Positions 1-8,633 of a stretch of 47,655 bases of DNA are shown in pieces. Below the pieces are notes generated by a model. It did not search any database and was not told where the DNA came from. It saw only the letters and a list, made by a program, of their open reading frames with translations. A program made the translations under genes and the position numbers. The stretch's first letter is position 1. Each line of letters begins with the position of its first letter. Source of the DNA: Nitrospirota bacterium (GTDB lineage Bacteria; Nitrospirota; Nitrospiria; Nitrospirales; UBA8639); assembly GCA_029864405.1 (NCBI GenBank), contig JAOTTP010000015.1:1-47655 (forward strand), in the 5' to 3' direction.

Positions 1-196
1 TTTCTTGTATTGTCTGGATGGGAAAGCTGCTTCAAGGGGACCCGATTGATCTTCGGAAACGACCACTCTATTGATAAATCTGATGAAGGATATTCCAAGG
101 AGAATAGAGGTCTGAACGATGTCTGTTGGACAGATTTATTGGCCTTTGGCGGGATGGGGAGAAGAAGTCTGATCCTCATGGTGGTCGTTTCTCCCG

Positions 197-1375
197 TTAC
201 TTGGAATTGAAGGCCGAGGGCTTCTGAGCGTGTTGGCGATCCTGTTGGGCCGGTGGGAGAAGACCGACTTGTTCAAAAAGATTGGCTCGTTGGGTGAGAG
301 AGAGCATATCGGTGGGATCGGTGTGAAGGCGTTCTGATAACGCCCATATGGCGTCATACCAGAGGCCTGCCTCTACGAGTGGTTCAACGGGAGTAGCGTT
401 GATGGATGGGAGATGGGTGAGTTTTGCTACATTGGCCGGAGGCGAAACCCGCATGATCCACCCACTGGTTGTGTGGTTTTCCCCTGGAAGCCTGCCTTGA
501 AGGATGATTTTCCATTGATAGGTCGTATTGGCCTGGAGTCGGATCCCATAATCCTTGAGTTCGATCTTATGAATGCCCGGTTGAACAGGAGGGAGCATGC
601 GGATGTCGAGAAGCATTTGGGTGTTTCCCTCATCCGTTATCAGCACGTCCACGGATTGGGATGTGGGCTGGGCAATATACCAGAAGAGCGCAGGCTGCTC
701 GAACATGGTCAATCCAATATGGTTCGGGGATAAGACGGAAAGATATAACGGGTCTTTTCCGGATTCGTGCTGATCAACCACCACCCGGGTACCTTGCGAA
801 GAAAGGTTAGGGGCATGATAGAGCTGTGCATTGTTTGGGCTTGATGAATCTCGTGGTGAGGGTAGAGAAATCGGCTGTTCCTCCTGTAGTGGTTGGGACG
901 GGATGGGTGTTGGCGTTGGGATGGATACGGGCACCTCCGTTTCTAGGCCAATTGGAACTTGAGGTATGGGAGTTGGAGCCTTGATGATTGTTGGTGGTTT
1001 CGCCGGTGCCTTGGTGGATCCTCTGGCCTCTAGCCGAATACCCCCTGGGAGCAAAAGTTCAATCAGGTATTCATCGTCCCTGTGGGGACGAGTGAGGGCC
1101 ATGGCAGAAAATAATTCGTATTGTTCGTGAGTTAGGGGTTCTGCCTGAATGGTGATACCGGGTTTGCCCCCTTCCGGAGTGAGTCGTAATTCCGAAGGTC
1201 CGGTTTGTTCAATATAATATTTTCCGGGACCTAAGTTGACGGATGTGCCATCGGGGGCAGAAAAATGGAGTGCGCGGCTTAAGACAATGTTGGGAGATGC
1301 CGCCAACAGATGAGTAGGGTTCAAGACTAGCAGACACCACAACACACAGTGGATGGCCAGAGGGAGTTTCTTCAA
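197..1375 (-). CDS. Exported PGxY-domain protein with DUF928
   Basis: The 392-residue product starts with a Sec signal peptide (about 1-26), followed by one PGxY domain (about 29-120; it contains RALHF and GPGKYYIE). A Pro/Thr-rich linker runs to about 200. The C-terminal 170 residues match my memory of DUF928: the motifs LTMFEQPALFWYI and LKDYGIRLQ and the ending EAGLWYDAIWALSE are characteristic. DUF928 is of unknown function and is known mainly from cyanobacteria. The start codon is TTG, preceded by AAAGGTG at suitable distance. Unlike its relatives, this copy lacks the S-G-x-x-S-R-G end of the domain, and no GAACC-N17-GAC site was found upstream. The product should be periplasmic or surface-located; its role is unknown. 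Confidence 0.8.
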   Translation of the reverse strand: MKKLPLAIHCVLWCLLVLNPTHLLAASPNIVLSRALHFSAPDGTSVNLGPGKYYIEQTGPSELRLTPEGGKPGITIQAEPLTHEQYELFSAMALTRPHRDDEYLIELLLPGGIRLEARGSTKAPAKPPTIIKAPTPIPQVPIGLETEVPVSIPTPTPIPSQPLQEEQPISLPSPRDSSSPNNAQLYHAPNLSSQGTRVVVDQHESGKDPLYLSVLSPNHIGLTMFEQPALFWYIAQPTSQSVDVLITDEGNTQMLLDIRMLPPVQPGIHKIELKDYGIRLQANTTYQWKIILQGRLPGENHTTSGWIMRVSPPANVAKLTHLPSINATPVEPLVEAGLWYDAIWALSERLHTDPTDMLSLTQRANLFEQVGLLPPAQQDRQHAQKPSAFNSK

Positions 1376-2449
1376 GGTTGCACCTTTGGGCTGAAAAAGT
1401 AGGCTTTCAATCGTTTACCTTACGGGAAATTCAAAAGGTTGTGCAATCCGATGGCTGCAGGGAACCCCTCCGGAATAAGGATGGGACCGTGGAATTCTTC
1501 GGAGATCAGTCTCAGAAAATGGACGGCTCGCGATCCTAGGCGAATTGGATGAGGTTTATGGCTCTTGGCCGTGGCATGTTTGGCCTCGGCCTGCATCGTT
1601 TTTCCCAAAAAATGATTCTGTTGGGAGTCCGCCTCAATCAATCATGGAATCGTCGTCAGGCCTGTACTGTCTGTTTCCTGAACAGAGTCTGTACGGTCAA
1701 CACGGTCAAATGGATGTCTCACATCGTTTTTCATAGAGGACGATTTGCCAAGATGCCGAGGGAAGATTTTGTGAGGGGTGATAGATCATATGGATGAGAG
1801 GCCGTTTGCAGAGAACCAATGGGCTGGAAGGCTCCAGGCCTGTCAACCGAAAACCAGGCCCTGGATACACGACTCAAGAAACAGGTTGAGCGAGTCTTGT
1901 TACAGTGGGGTGAGAGGCATTACTTCTTCAAGTCTGCGCCGTCCGTGGTCGGCTCGTGTGATTTCGGGGTTGGGATCGCTGAGCGTCGACGGGATTGTTG
2001 TTTTTCTTCCGGAATGGGTATACGGGGTTCCCATTCCTCGACCAATCCGGCCGTCCCGCGTTGGCCCCAAGTGGATAGGTTGATGGTGGAATTTTTTCTT
2101 AGACTGGCGACCATGCGTTCATTCTCCTATTTGTGAATGGTGAATAGCGTCTGGTAAATGACTCTTGATGTGGGATTTTCCCTTCAAAAGCTTCCTTTAC
2201 AGCCCATTTTTTACGAAAAACCCATATTTTAAAATTAAACAGCAATTTAGATGCCAGGTCAAACAGAGGTGTTTCGGCTGGTGCGGATTTGATCAGAAAT
2301 GGACGCGAGGAAATGCTGGAATGAGGAACATACTCGTTTAGATTCTTGATGTACTGAAAAGGCATGATGGAGCGTTGGAATGTAGGAAGGGGTAGAAAAA
2401 GAGGGGGAACGTCGGTTGTGGCTCCCGTAATTTCGGGGAAGAGACAAAA
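1376..2449. other. Intergenic stretch without a convincing gene
   Basis: About 1.07 kb. Several short open frames occur on both strands. None has a good ribosome binding site together with a recognisable protein sequence. I see no RNA gene, repeat or clear terminator. Confidence 0.5.
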
Positions 2450-2881
2450 TTATTCTGAACCTTTTCGCAAAATACCTGGAAGTTCGTTCAGAATCTTTGT
2501 CGGGGAAATGGGTTTTGGCCAAAATGCAGAGCCACCAGCTCCTAAGGCAAGCTCACGGTTTGTTCTATCCGATTGCGCGCTCATGAGGATAATCGGGGTA
2601 TGCTGAAAATCATCATGTGCTCGAAGTCGTTCACATACTTGGAATCCATTAAGGCCAGGCATTTTCACGTCCATGAAAATCAAATCGGGTTGGACACGTT
2701 TCGCCTGTTCTAGGCCGCTCTCGCCGTCTTCTGCACACACAATCTGATAGCCTTCTCCTTCCAAGATATCCCCGAGAATCATCAGATTATCCTGGGAATC
2801 GTCAATGAGAAGAACGGTGACGGGATAGGTGGCGGATTTCTTTTCGAATGCCTGTGGTGAAGGTAACGTCATGTTCATCAT
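2450..2881 (-). CDS. Stand-alone response regulator receiver protein
   Basis: A 143-residue CheY-like protein made of a single receiver domain with no output domain. Visible signature elements are the acidic pair in LLIDDSQDN, the phosphoacceptor Asp in LIFMDVKMPG, the switch Ser in ILMSAQ and the conserved Lys in WPKP. The first 20 residues form a short extension. A GGGAG ribosome binding site precedes the first ATG. No histidine kinase lies nearby, so its partner is unknown. It probably acts in the cytoplasm by phosphorylation-dependent binding. Confidence 0.9.
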   Translation of the reverse strand: MMNMTLPSPQAFEKKSATYPVTVLLIDDSQDNLMILGDILEGEGYQIVCAEDGESGLEQAKRVQPDLIFMDVKMPGLNGFQVCERLRAHDDFQHTPIILMSAQSDRTNRELALGAGGSAFWPKPISPTKILNELPGILRKGSE

Positions 2882-4282
2882 TACTCCCTCCCTTATCCTC
2901 TTGGTATTACCTCATCCAATTCTATTACACCAAGATTGAGCAAAGTAGGTGCCACATGGGTTGAAAACTCTATTATGTTGAAATGTATCGAAAATTTACC
3001 ATGAATCGCATTTGATTTGGTGCCAGGGGGTGTATCATGGGACAGACAGGATGAGACAGAAAATTTGGTTGGGACAGTACCAAGAGTCAAGCAGCAAGGG
3101 AGCAACAACATCAACTATGAGTGCTGTGGTTCAATTCGTTGGTCACTGCAGCCTTTGACAATGCCATTGGCGGTAGTGGGGGACGGTCCTGCCAATTACC
3201 CGGCTTCATGCCGGGCTTCATTTGAAGTTTCGGAAGAATCAATTGGCCAGAGATTTTTCCGGGAATAGGAGGTCGTTCAGTCACCTTTTGAATGTCCTCT
3301 TTGAATTGTTGCAAGGCTCTTCCTTTGAAGGATTGTCCCAGTCCGTCAGGATTGGTTGGTATGATCCTGTTGCCTTTTTCAACACGAAAACGCCTACTGG
3401 GATTCAACGACTCTTGAATAATAGTTGGGGTTCAGCTCCCGCGATTAATTTTTCCCTCACGCCTTTTCCAACTAACGAAGCAGTGTTGCATTGGTGCCTA
3501 AATGCAATTCAAAAATTCTTTCGGTTGAAAAAAATGAGGTGGACTGATCAATTGGACTGCCGTTTGACCAATGGACATAACATCCGAGGAGTGTTCCATT
3601 TCCAGAGATTCTGCAGAAGAGGAGTCCTCAAATTTAAAGACCTGGAGATTCTGATTGTTTAACCGAAGAGTGTATCTAGGAGCCTGTCGGACTTCGGATG
3701 AATCGGCTGCAAAAATGTCTAAGCGGTCCATATTTCGCCGCTTTCTTGGCCCATAGTCCCACTATGGGCCGGCAAAATCGTCAAAATCTGACCTCGCTCA
3801 GCCATCTTTTCGCTATCAATCCCCAAAGTCCGACAGGCTCCTAGACATTGGGAAAGATGGTTGGGAAATAAGCCCCGTGGGTTCACCCGTCAAATTCTGA
3901 GCACGGACGGTATCGACCAAACTGACATGATTGCGAACCGGTCCCCCGTGGGAGGGTCAGAACCGTTGCATCCTGTTACTGAAAACTGGGAAAAAATGGT
4001 TCCGTACATGCCGAAAAAAAACAAAGAGATCGCAGTTGGCCATGAACATGTTTGAAAGCTTTTACAGAGTCTGGGTGGCGGGTTGAGAGAGGCGATATCC
4101 CTATGCACTCCCGGGTTGGCCACTCAAAAGGTTGATGAATCTCATAGTCAAAAAATCCAGAGTCGGCCATTGTCGGGTACTTCACCCAAAAAGAAATAAA
4201 ATTGAAAGAGAATTTCCTTAGGGTTCATGGTAGGGTACTTCCCATCCTCTTCATATTCATACCCCAGTGAGTTCGAAGAGAC
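2882..4282. other. Long intergenic stretch containing a MITE-like element
   Basis: About 1.4 kb between a leftward response regulator and a rightward glycosyltransferase. Open frames of 77-146 codons exist on both strands, but none is recognisable or well started. The only clear structure is the inverted-repeat element at 3675-3845. Confidence 0.5.
3675..3845. repeat. MITE-like inverted-repeat element
   Basis: Perfect 20-bp terminal inverted repeats at 3675-3694 and 3826-3845 enclose about 130 bp with no open frame. Inside is a second perfect palindrome with a 10-bp stem (GGCCCATAGT at 3748-3757) and a 3-base loop. Size, terminal repeats and lack of coding capacity suit a miniature inverted-repeat transposable element. 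No transposase with matching ends is present in the window. Confidence 0.75.
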
Positions 4283-5059
4283 ATGCAAATGGTTCAAGAT
4301 GAAAGCAGTGGAAATGCTCAATTGGTGAGTATAATCATGCCGGTATACAACGAGCGAAAAACCATTGAGAGGATTGTGAAACGAGTGCAGAAGGTCGATA
4401 TCATCAAAGAACTTATCATTGTCGATGATGGATCCACTGATGGAACCCGTGAATGGCTCTATGAGCAGTTTAGTCAGGCCTCTGTAGATGAGGAAAAGGA
4501 CCGAAAGGATTGCGGCGAAGCATTGACTGATCGTCGTCAGGTCCGAGTGTTGACTCACCAACACAATCAAGGGAAGGGGGCAGCCTTAAAAACCGGATTC
4601 CGGCATGCAAGAGGGAACATCGTGATCGTGCAGGACGCCGATTTAGAATATAGCCCCGAGGATTACCCCAGGCTGTTGGAGCCGCTGATAACCGATCAGG
4701 CCGATGTCGTATACGGGTCCCGGTTTTTGGGGACATCAGAAGGGAAGTGGCCACTGGTCTCCTGTCTGGGGAACAAGATTTTCACCGCGTTAACGAATGC
4801 TGCGACAGGTTTATCGTTGACCGATGTATGGACTGGTTACAAAGTTTTCAAGAAAGAAGTCTTGGAGGATATCTCCCTCGAAGAATCAGGGTTCGAAATG
4901 GAATTGGAGCTGACCCTGAAAGTGGCTCAGAAGAATTGGCGCGTGACAGAAGTGCCGATTTCTTACCTACCTAGAAGTAAAGCGGAGGGGAAGAAAATCC
5001 GTTGGAGAGATGGAATTCAGTCCGTCAAAACTCTGTACCGGTATCGTCATACCTCATAA
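4283..5059 (+). CDS. Family 2 glycosyltransferase (polyprenyl-phosphate sugar transferase type)
   Basis: A 258-residue GT-A glycosyltransferase. Visible motifs are SIIMPVYNE at the N-terminus, IIVDDGSTDGT, the metal-binding region VQDADLEYSP, and VYGSRFLG. The single-domain length without membrane segments resembles dolichyl/undecaprenyl-phosphate mannosyl- or glucosyltransferases, which load a sugar onto a lipid carrier at the cytoplasmic membrane. Donor and acceptor cannot be told from sequence. It is the only plus-strand gene in the first 33 kb and stands alone. Confidence 0.88.
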   Translation: MQMVQDESSGNAQLVSIIMPVYNERKTIERIVKRVQKVDIIKELIIVDDGSTDGTREWLYEQFSQASVDEEKDRKDCGEALTDRRQVRVLTHQHNQGKGAALKTGFRHARGNIVIVQDADLEYSPEDYPRLLEPLITDQADVVYGSRFLGTSEGKWPLVSCLGNKIFTALTNAATGLSLTDVWTGYKVFKKEVLEDISLEESGFEMELELTLKVAQKNWRVTEVPISYLPRSKAEGKKIRWRDGIQSVKTLYRYRHTS

Positions 5060-5084
5060 TTCGTCGTGTTGCTTCCCCTGCTGG

Positions 5085-5105
5085 CGACACATTCCGCCTG
5101 TGTCG
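5085..5105. terminator. Weak hairpin between converging genes
   Basis: CGACACA (5085-5091) pairs with TGTGTCG (5099-5105) across a 7-base loop, followed by GAAATTTTG. It lies 26 bp after the glycosyltransferase stop and could end that transcript. There is no proper U-tract, so confidence is low. Confidence 0.35.
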
Positions 5106-5233
5106 GAAATTTTGATAATTGCTACATCCTTATCGCGGTAGACCCCCTGAAGTAATCCCTTGAACGGCGCCATTCGATTTTGATGATTCTCGTACCATGG
5201 AAGGTCAAGAACCAAGTATAAGAAAAATGAGGG

Positions 5234-5740
5234 TTACCAAATGTTTCCGGCGCCGGGACTGTAGCTTTGAGCGGTGATAGTGGTGGTCATCATCGTGTTG
5301 GCCTTCAACATGCCATGGACTCCTGCAATGGCAGCTTTCACGTCCACAGTGCTACCGGACATATTCAGGTTTCCTCCGGCGTTAATGTTAAGGGTTCCTG
5401 GCGCTTGAATGGTGACAACGCCGGAAGAATTCACCGCAATCACCTGTTTGAGTTGGGCAATGTGTTGAGCCTGAACGGTGACTTGATTTTGGAGGGTCGC
5501 CACGGTTTGTTCAAGTTTTGCCATCTTAGAAAAAAGCAGGTTGAATTTTTGTTCGGTCGTCGGTTGTTTTTTTGTGACGGGTTCCCGTCCTGAAGGGGCA
5601 AGGATCTGTCCCTTTGACGGGGAGGAATACCGATCTTGGATTCCCGTATTGGGGTCCAGTGCAAAGGCGGTGGAGATGGACAGACAAAGGCTCATCATGA
5701 AAAGGGCGCTCAGAATGAGAGAAGTTTTGAAGGGCTGCAT
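5234..5740 (-). CDS. Exported coiled-coil protein with phage-spike-like C-terminus
   Basis: 168 residues: a signal peptide (about 1-27), a motif TGIQDRY near the mature N-terminus, a predicted coiled coil (about 60-100, AKLEQTVATLQNQVTVQAQ), then a short Gly/Asn/Val repetitive tail. The tail contains GTLNINAGGNLNMSG and ends SYSPGAGNIW. Such alternating repeats and the GAGNIW ending resemble, from memory, the beta-helical tips of phage or type VI spike proteins. Here the protein carries a Sec signal, which phage spikes lack. It is downstream of the 5840-7207 gene, separated by a hairpin. The function is unknown. Confidence 0.75.
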   Translation of the reverse strand: MQPFKTSLILSALFMMSLCLSISTAFALDPNTGIQDRYSSPSKGQILAPSGREPVTKKQPTTEQKFNLLFSKMAKLEQTVATLQNQVTVQAQHIAQLKQVIAVNSSGVVTIQAPGTLNINAGGNLNMSGSTVDVKAAIAGVHGMLKANTMMTTTITAQSYSPGAGNIW

Positions 5741-5785
5741 GACAACCTCCGTTTCACGATTATGAGGATTGGTTGTGTCAATCGT

Positions 5786-5813
5786 CCGGCCTGGCTCTTC
5801 AAAGCCAGGCCGG
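5786..5813. terminator. Strong intercistronic hairpin
   Basis: A perfect 11-bp stem (5786-5796 with 5803-5813) with a 6-base loop lies between the 5840-7207 gene and the 5234-5740 gene. No U-tract follows on the minus strand. It may be an mRNA-stabilising or partial-termination element that lowers expression of the downstream gene. Confidence 0.5.
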
Positions 5814-5839
5814 AAAATATTCCCCAGTAGATTTCAGGA

Positions 5840-7207
5840 CTAGTACTTCCAGGAGTGAGTATAGGAAAAGGCTCCGTCCACCGGAGACACTCCGAAGCCG
5901 ACTCCCGGCCCAAACCCGAATCCCTGAAATTGCTTGACGGTTTCGTCTAACATGACGTCGACAGCGCCGGAGACAACTTTTGAGGGCGGTCCCGCTGACA
6001 GTCCTACTCCTGCCCCCCAATCATCAAAGGAGCTTAGAGGGACATTGGGGAAAAAGGCCACTTCGGCCGTTAGGCCGACGGCTGCGTTTGTGATTCCTTG
6101 TGGACCGATAAACCAGTATTTGCCCCCATTGCCACGGAAATCGGTGACGCCCATGAGTCCCACTTGGGCCCCAATGCCAACCCCTCCGCCAAACGAGATT
6201 TGATAGCCCATATAGAAATGGGAATCGTCAGCTCCTCGACCACGAACTACTGCGAATTGAGGCGACAGGCCCGCTTGAATCAACTTCTGGTCCATTGTAG
6301 CAATGGAATCCGTGCAAAAATTGTCCGTGCCGAAGATAGCATCCAATTTTCCTCGATTTTGGGGATTATTCATGGCAAGTGCAATGTGCTTTAATTCCGG
6401 AACTTTATCTTGATAAGCCTGAAGGCGGTTGGTGATTTGTGACAAAAGCTGGTTGCGATAGTTGGCGTCATTCTTAAATTGATTTTGGGCACTGTCCCTT
6501 CGTTGTTTGGCAGTGGGGAGCACCTGCTGCATGAAACCGGCTACCGCTTTTCCGGCTTTCATTGCTCCAACTGTAGCCTTGCATGCCGTGATTTTGGCAA
6601 ATTGAGCTGCCTTAGCAGCCGCTTCTCTGGCTTTCGCTGCTGCAGCTTGGGCTGCTTGTTCCGCGGCTTGTTTGGCTTTCAGGGCCGCGATGCGGGTGGC
6701 TTCTGCAGCCTGTTTGGCTTTTGCCGCTGCGGCTCGTCTTGCGGCTTCCGCAGCGGCCCTGGCTCTGGCTGCCGCTTTCTTCGCGGCATCAAACAGCCCA
6801 CGCGATTGGATCCCGCTATAGGTGCCAGTCGCCACCATGCTGGTGCCGTCTGGATTGAGGAGTTGCACCACGTGGACATCTAATTCGTCCGGTTCACTGC
6901 CTGGGGTGGAAATCACAATAGGAATTTCTACCTTCACCTCGTGTGTGCCTTTTTGTACTTCAATCAACAAGGCATTCCGGCGTTCGGTTCCGGGAATGAG
7001 TCGAAGCCACTCTTCTGCGGGTTCCACAGAATATTCACCGGGGTCCGCGACCACATCACTGCCATCCGTCCCGGTGAAATGCACGGTCTGGTCGAGAGTG
7101 ATGGTGGTGGTTTCATCAGGCACCGAGGCCTGAGCGGGGAATATTGGGCTAAATAATGTACAGGCTACGAATACACTCAGAATTTTTTTTGATAGGGGGA
7201 CTTGCAT
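5840..7207 (-). CDS. Exported PGxY protein with Ala-rich coiled coil and Gly-rich beta C-terminus
   Basis: 455 residues from the ATG at 7205-7207, chosen because AGGAAGGG sits 8 bases upstream and a clear signal peptide follows; longer frames upstream cross the promoter. Order: signal peptide (about 1-27), PGxY domain (about 33-135, with DQTVHF and PGEYSVEP, ending SGIQSRGLF), a long Ala/Lys/Arg/Glu helix (about 145-230), then a Gly-rich region ending in HSWKY. The last 120 residues alternate like an outer-membrane or lipid-contacting beta structure. It is a paralogue of the 19325-21145 product, sharing FQGF and SPVD near the C-terminus. Localisation is inferred; the function is unknown. Confidence 0.82.
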   Translation of the reverse strand: MQVPLSKKILSVFVACTLFSPIFPAQASVPDETTTITLDQTVHFTGTDGSDVVADPGEYSVEPAEEWLRLIPGTERRNALLIEVQKGTHEVKVEIPIVISTPGSEPDELDVHVVQLLNPDGTSMVATGTYSGIQSRGLFDAAKKAAARARAAAEAARRAAAAKAKQAAEATRIAALKAKQAAEQAAQAAAAKAREAAAKAAQFAKITACKATVGAMKAGKAVAGFMQQVLPTAKQRRDSAQNQFKNDANYRNQLLSQITNRLQAYQDKVPELKHIALAMNNPQNRGKLDAIFGTDNFCTDSIATMDQKLIQAGLSPQFAVVRGRGADDSHFYMGYQISFGGGVGIGAQVGLMGVTDFRGNGGKYWFIGPQGITNAAVGLTAEVAFFPNVPLSSFDDWGAGVGLSAGPPSKVVSGAVDVMLDETVKQFQGFGFGPGVGFGVSPVDGAFSYTHSWKY

Positions 7208-7265
7208 GAAATTGACCCTTCCTGTTGAGTTACGAAAGACATACATCATTGGTGTTACCTGCTGA

Positions 7266-7290
7266 GTCGTTCCCAGGGTGATGAGGGTTC
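7266..7290 (-). promoter_or_regulatory. Candidate ECF promoter, GAACC-N17-GAC
   Basis: GAACC (7290-7286) and GAC (7268-7266) are separated by 17 bases, about 60 bp upstream of the ATG at 7207. It follows the terminator at 7396-7438, so the 5840-7207 gene can have its own transcript. The same layout precedes other genes of the cluster. Confidence 0.6.
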
Positions 7291-7395
7291 GATGGGCTTG
7301 GAATTTTTGAAAGCCCAGAGTAGTTTCAGTAAAGAGAGGGTTGTGAGTGAATGTCAAGGGAAATGCGGGTTTTGCAGGCAAAAACGCGGGGATCT

Positions 7396-7438
7396 AAAAA
7401 AAACCGGCCGGGCTCTTAATGAATAGCGCTCGGCCGGT
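7396..7438 (-). terminator. Rho-independent terminator after the 7613-8512 gene
   Basis: On the minus strand an 11-bp stem with one mismatch (7428-7438 with 7403-7413) is followed directly by eight T residues. It separates the 12.8-7.6 kb transcript from the 5840-7207 unit. Confidence 0.85.
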
Positions 7439-7612
7439 GGAATCGACCATGAAGGATTCACCAAGAAGAATATCTACATTCCTTGAGAGAGTTCTCCTTG
7501 CAGTCTGACTTCCCTAATAGTGCCAATCGGGCGGCTTCTAGGCATGACTACTTGCCGCTTGTTGGTGACTTCGGTCTGACTTTTCCTAAAAAGAATCGGC
7601 ACACACCTCACC

Positions 7613-8512
7613 TTATTTGTTGCCCACCTTCAACTTGTTCCCGCACACATTGACTGTGATTTTGGTCAGTTCATTTCGCATCAGTGAACCCAAAATATCG
7701 TTCATGGTGAAATTCACCGCTTCCCGGACGGCGTCTTTGGCGAGCTTATCCAGATCATTTTGTGTGTTGTAGATATTTAAGTCTCCGATGGACACACGGA
7801 ATTCATCGGGTTTCTCATTCCAGCTCAAACGGCAGAACCCCTGTTCATCGAAGGTTAAGGTTGGACGGGCTTTGTAGACAAATTTGACATCGGAGAGCCT
7901 GAATCCGAACCCGCCCGCATTCTCAAAGCATGGGCCTAATTGCCATTTGATCTTGATGCCATCATTCGAAATTCGACTGATGTTCTGTGTGACAGTCAAT
8001 CCCTGGAAATTAAGGGTGAATTGGGGGACATCCACCCGCAAGGCAAAGCCACTGGTGACCTTGAGCCGGACACACGACAGCCGAATCCGTTTGCCGGTAA
8101 TCGGATTCCTGGGGCCATACACATCCTTTTCATAGGTCTTATTGAGAAAGGTAAAATTGATGTCGAGCAACGAAGCATTTTTCACCGCGGCGGCCATCAT
8201 CTGTTGGCCCTGAGGGTGTTGAGCAAGTGGCATGGGAACATTCGCCGGAGTCGTTGGCGGTGGAGCAGGGTGTGAAGAGCTTTGACCGGACCCGGCAGAC
8301 GGTGCGAGAGGCCTGGGTTGGAGACGGGGAGGTATTGGAATGCCGCGGTCCTGAATGGCATCTTGAGCGGGTACCTCCTCTAGGATACCTTCACTGTTAG
8401 AGGGCTGCTCAAGTTGTGGGTGGTCTTCAGCCCAGGCCGGATTGGTCATGGTGATAAGAACAAAGAAAACGATTCCTAGCGTAAAGGCATGATGGAGAGG
8501 ATGGGATAACAT
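7613..8512 (-). CDS. Exported protein of unknown function with DRG motif
   Basis: 299 residues with a signal peptide (about 1-28) and AGGAGG upstream of the ATG. The mature N-terminus is Pro/Ser-rich and carries IQDRGIP. The folded part (about 110-295) alternates beta strands with a terminal amphipathic helix region (DLDKLAKDAVREAVNF) and contains four Cys. Overall shape resembles the middle of the neighbouring 10428-12065 product, where beta strands are again followed by a helix-rich end. A lipid-binding or lipoprotein-like fold is possible, but I do not recognise a family. It is the last gene before a terminator. Confidence 0.75.
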   Translation of the reverse strand: MLSHPLHHAFTLGIVFFVLITMTNPAWAEDHPQLEQPSNSEGILEEVPAQDAIQDRGIPIPPRLQPRPLAPSAGSGQSSSHPAPPPTTPANVPMPLAQHPQGQQMMAAAVKNASLLDINFTFLNKTYEKDVYGPRNPITGKRIRLSCVRLKVTSGFALRVDVPQFTLNFQGLTVTQNISRISNDGIKIKWQLGPCFENAGGFGFRLSDVKFVYKARPTLTFDEQGFCRLSWNEKPDEFRVSIGDLNIYNTQNDLDKLAKDAVREAVNFTMNDILGSLMRNELTKITVNVCGNKLKVGNK

Positions 8513-8633
8513 CTTGTGCCTCCTTTTGACTGGGGTAAGAGAGCGGTACGTTCACCTTCCGTCTTCAGGTTCGTAGAGTCTTACGGTCATGTATCAGATC
8601 TTTCGAGGCTCTTTTCCCCGGTTATCCTTCTAA

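Noticed and set aside
1420-1641. Minus-strand frame of 73 codons with RAVHFLRL, reminiscent of the V-H-F of the PGxY domain
   Set aside because: The similarity covers four or five residues only; there is no signal peptide and the P-G-x-Y part is missing.
2099-2365. Minus-strand frame of 88 codons
   Set aside because: Amino-acid composition is plausible, but there is no ribosome binding site and no recognisable sequence, so it cannot be supported.
6600-6790. GC-rich periodic sequence as a possible structural repeat
   Set aside because: It encodes the Ala/Lys coiled coil of the 5840-7207 product; the period is due to Ala codons.
7000-7024. A further GAACC-N17-GAC match on the minus strand
   Set aside because: It lies inside the PGxY coding sequence of the 5840-7207 gene, where the bases encode conserved residues. 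It is best taken as a chance match and shows that the short form of the motif alone is not proof.
8538-8575. A GAACC box about 60 bp before the 7613-8512 gene
   Set aside because: At 17 bases downstream stands CGT, not GAC. The gene is more simply read from the 12782 promoter with the genes above it.
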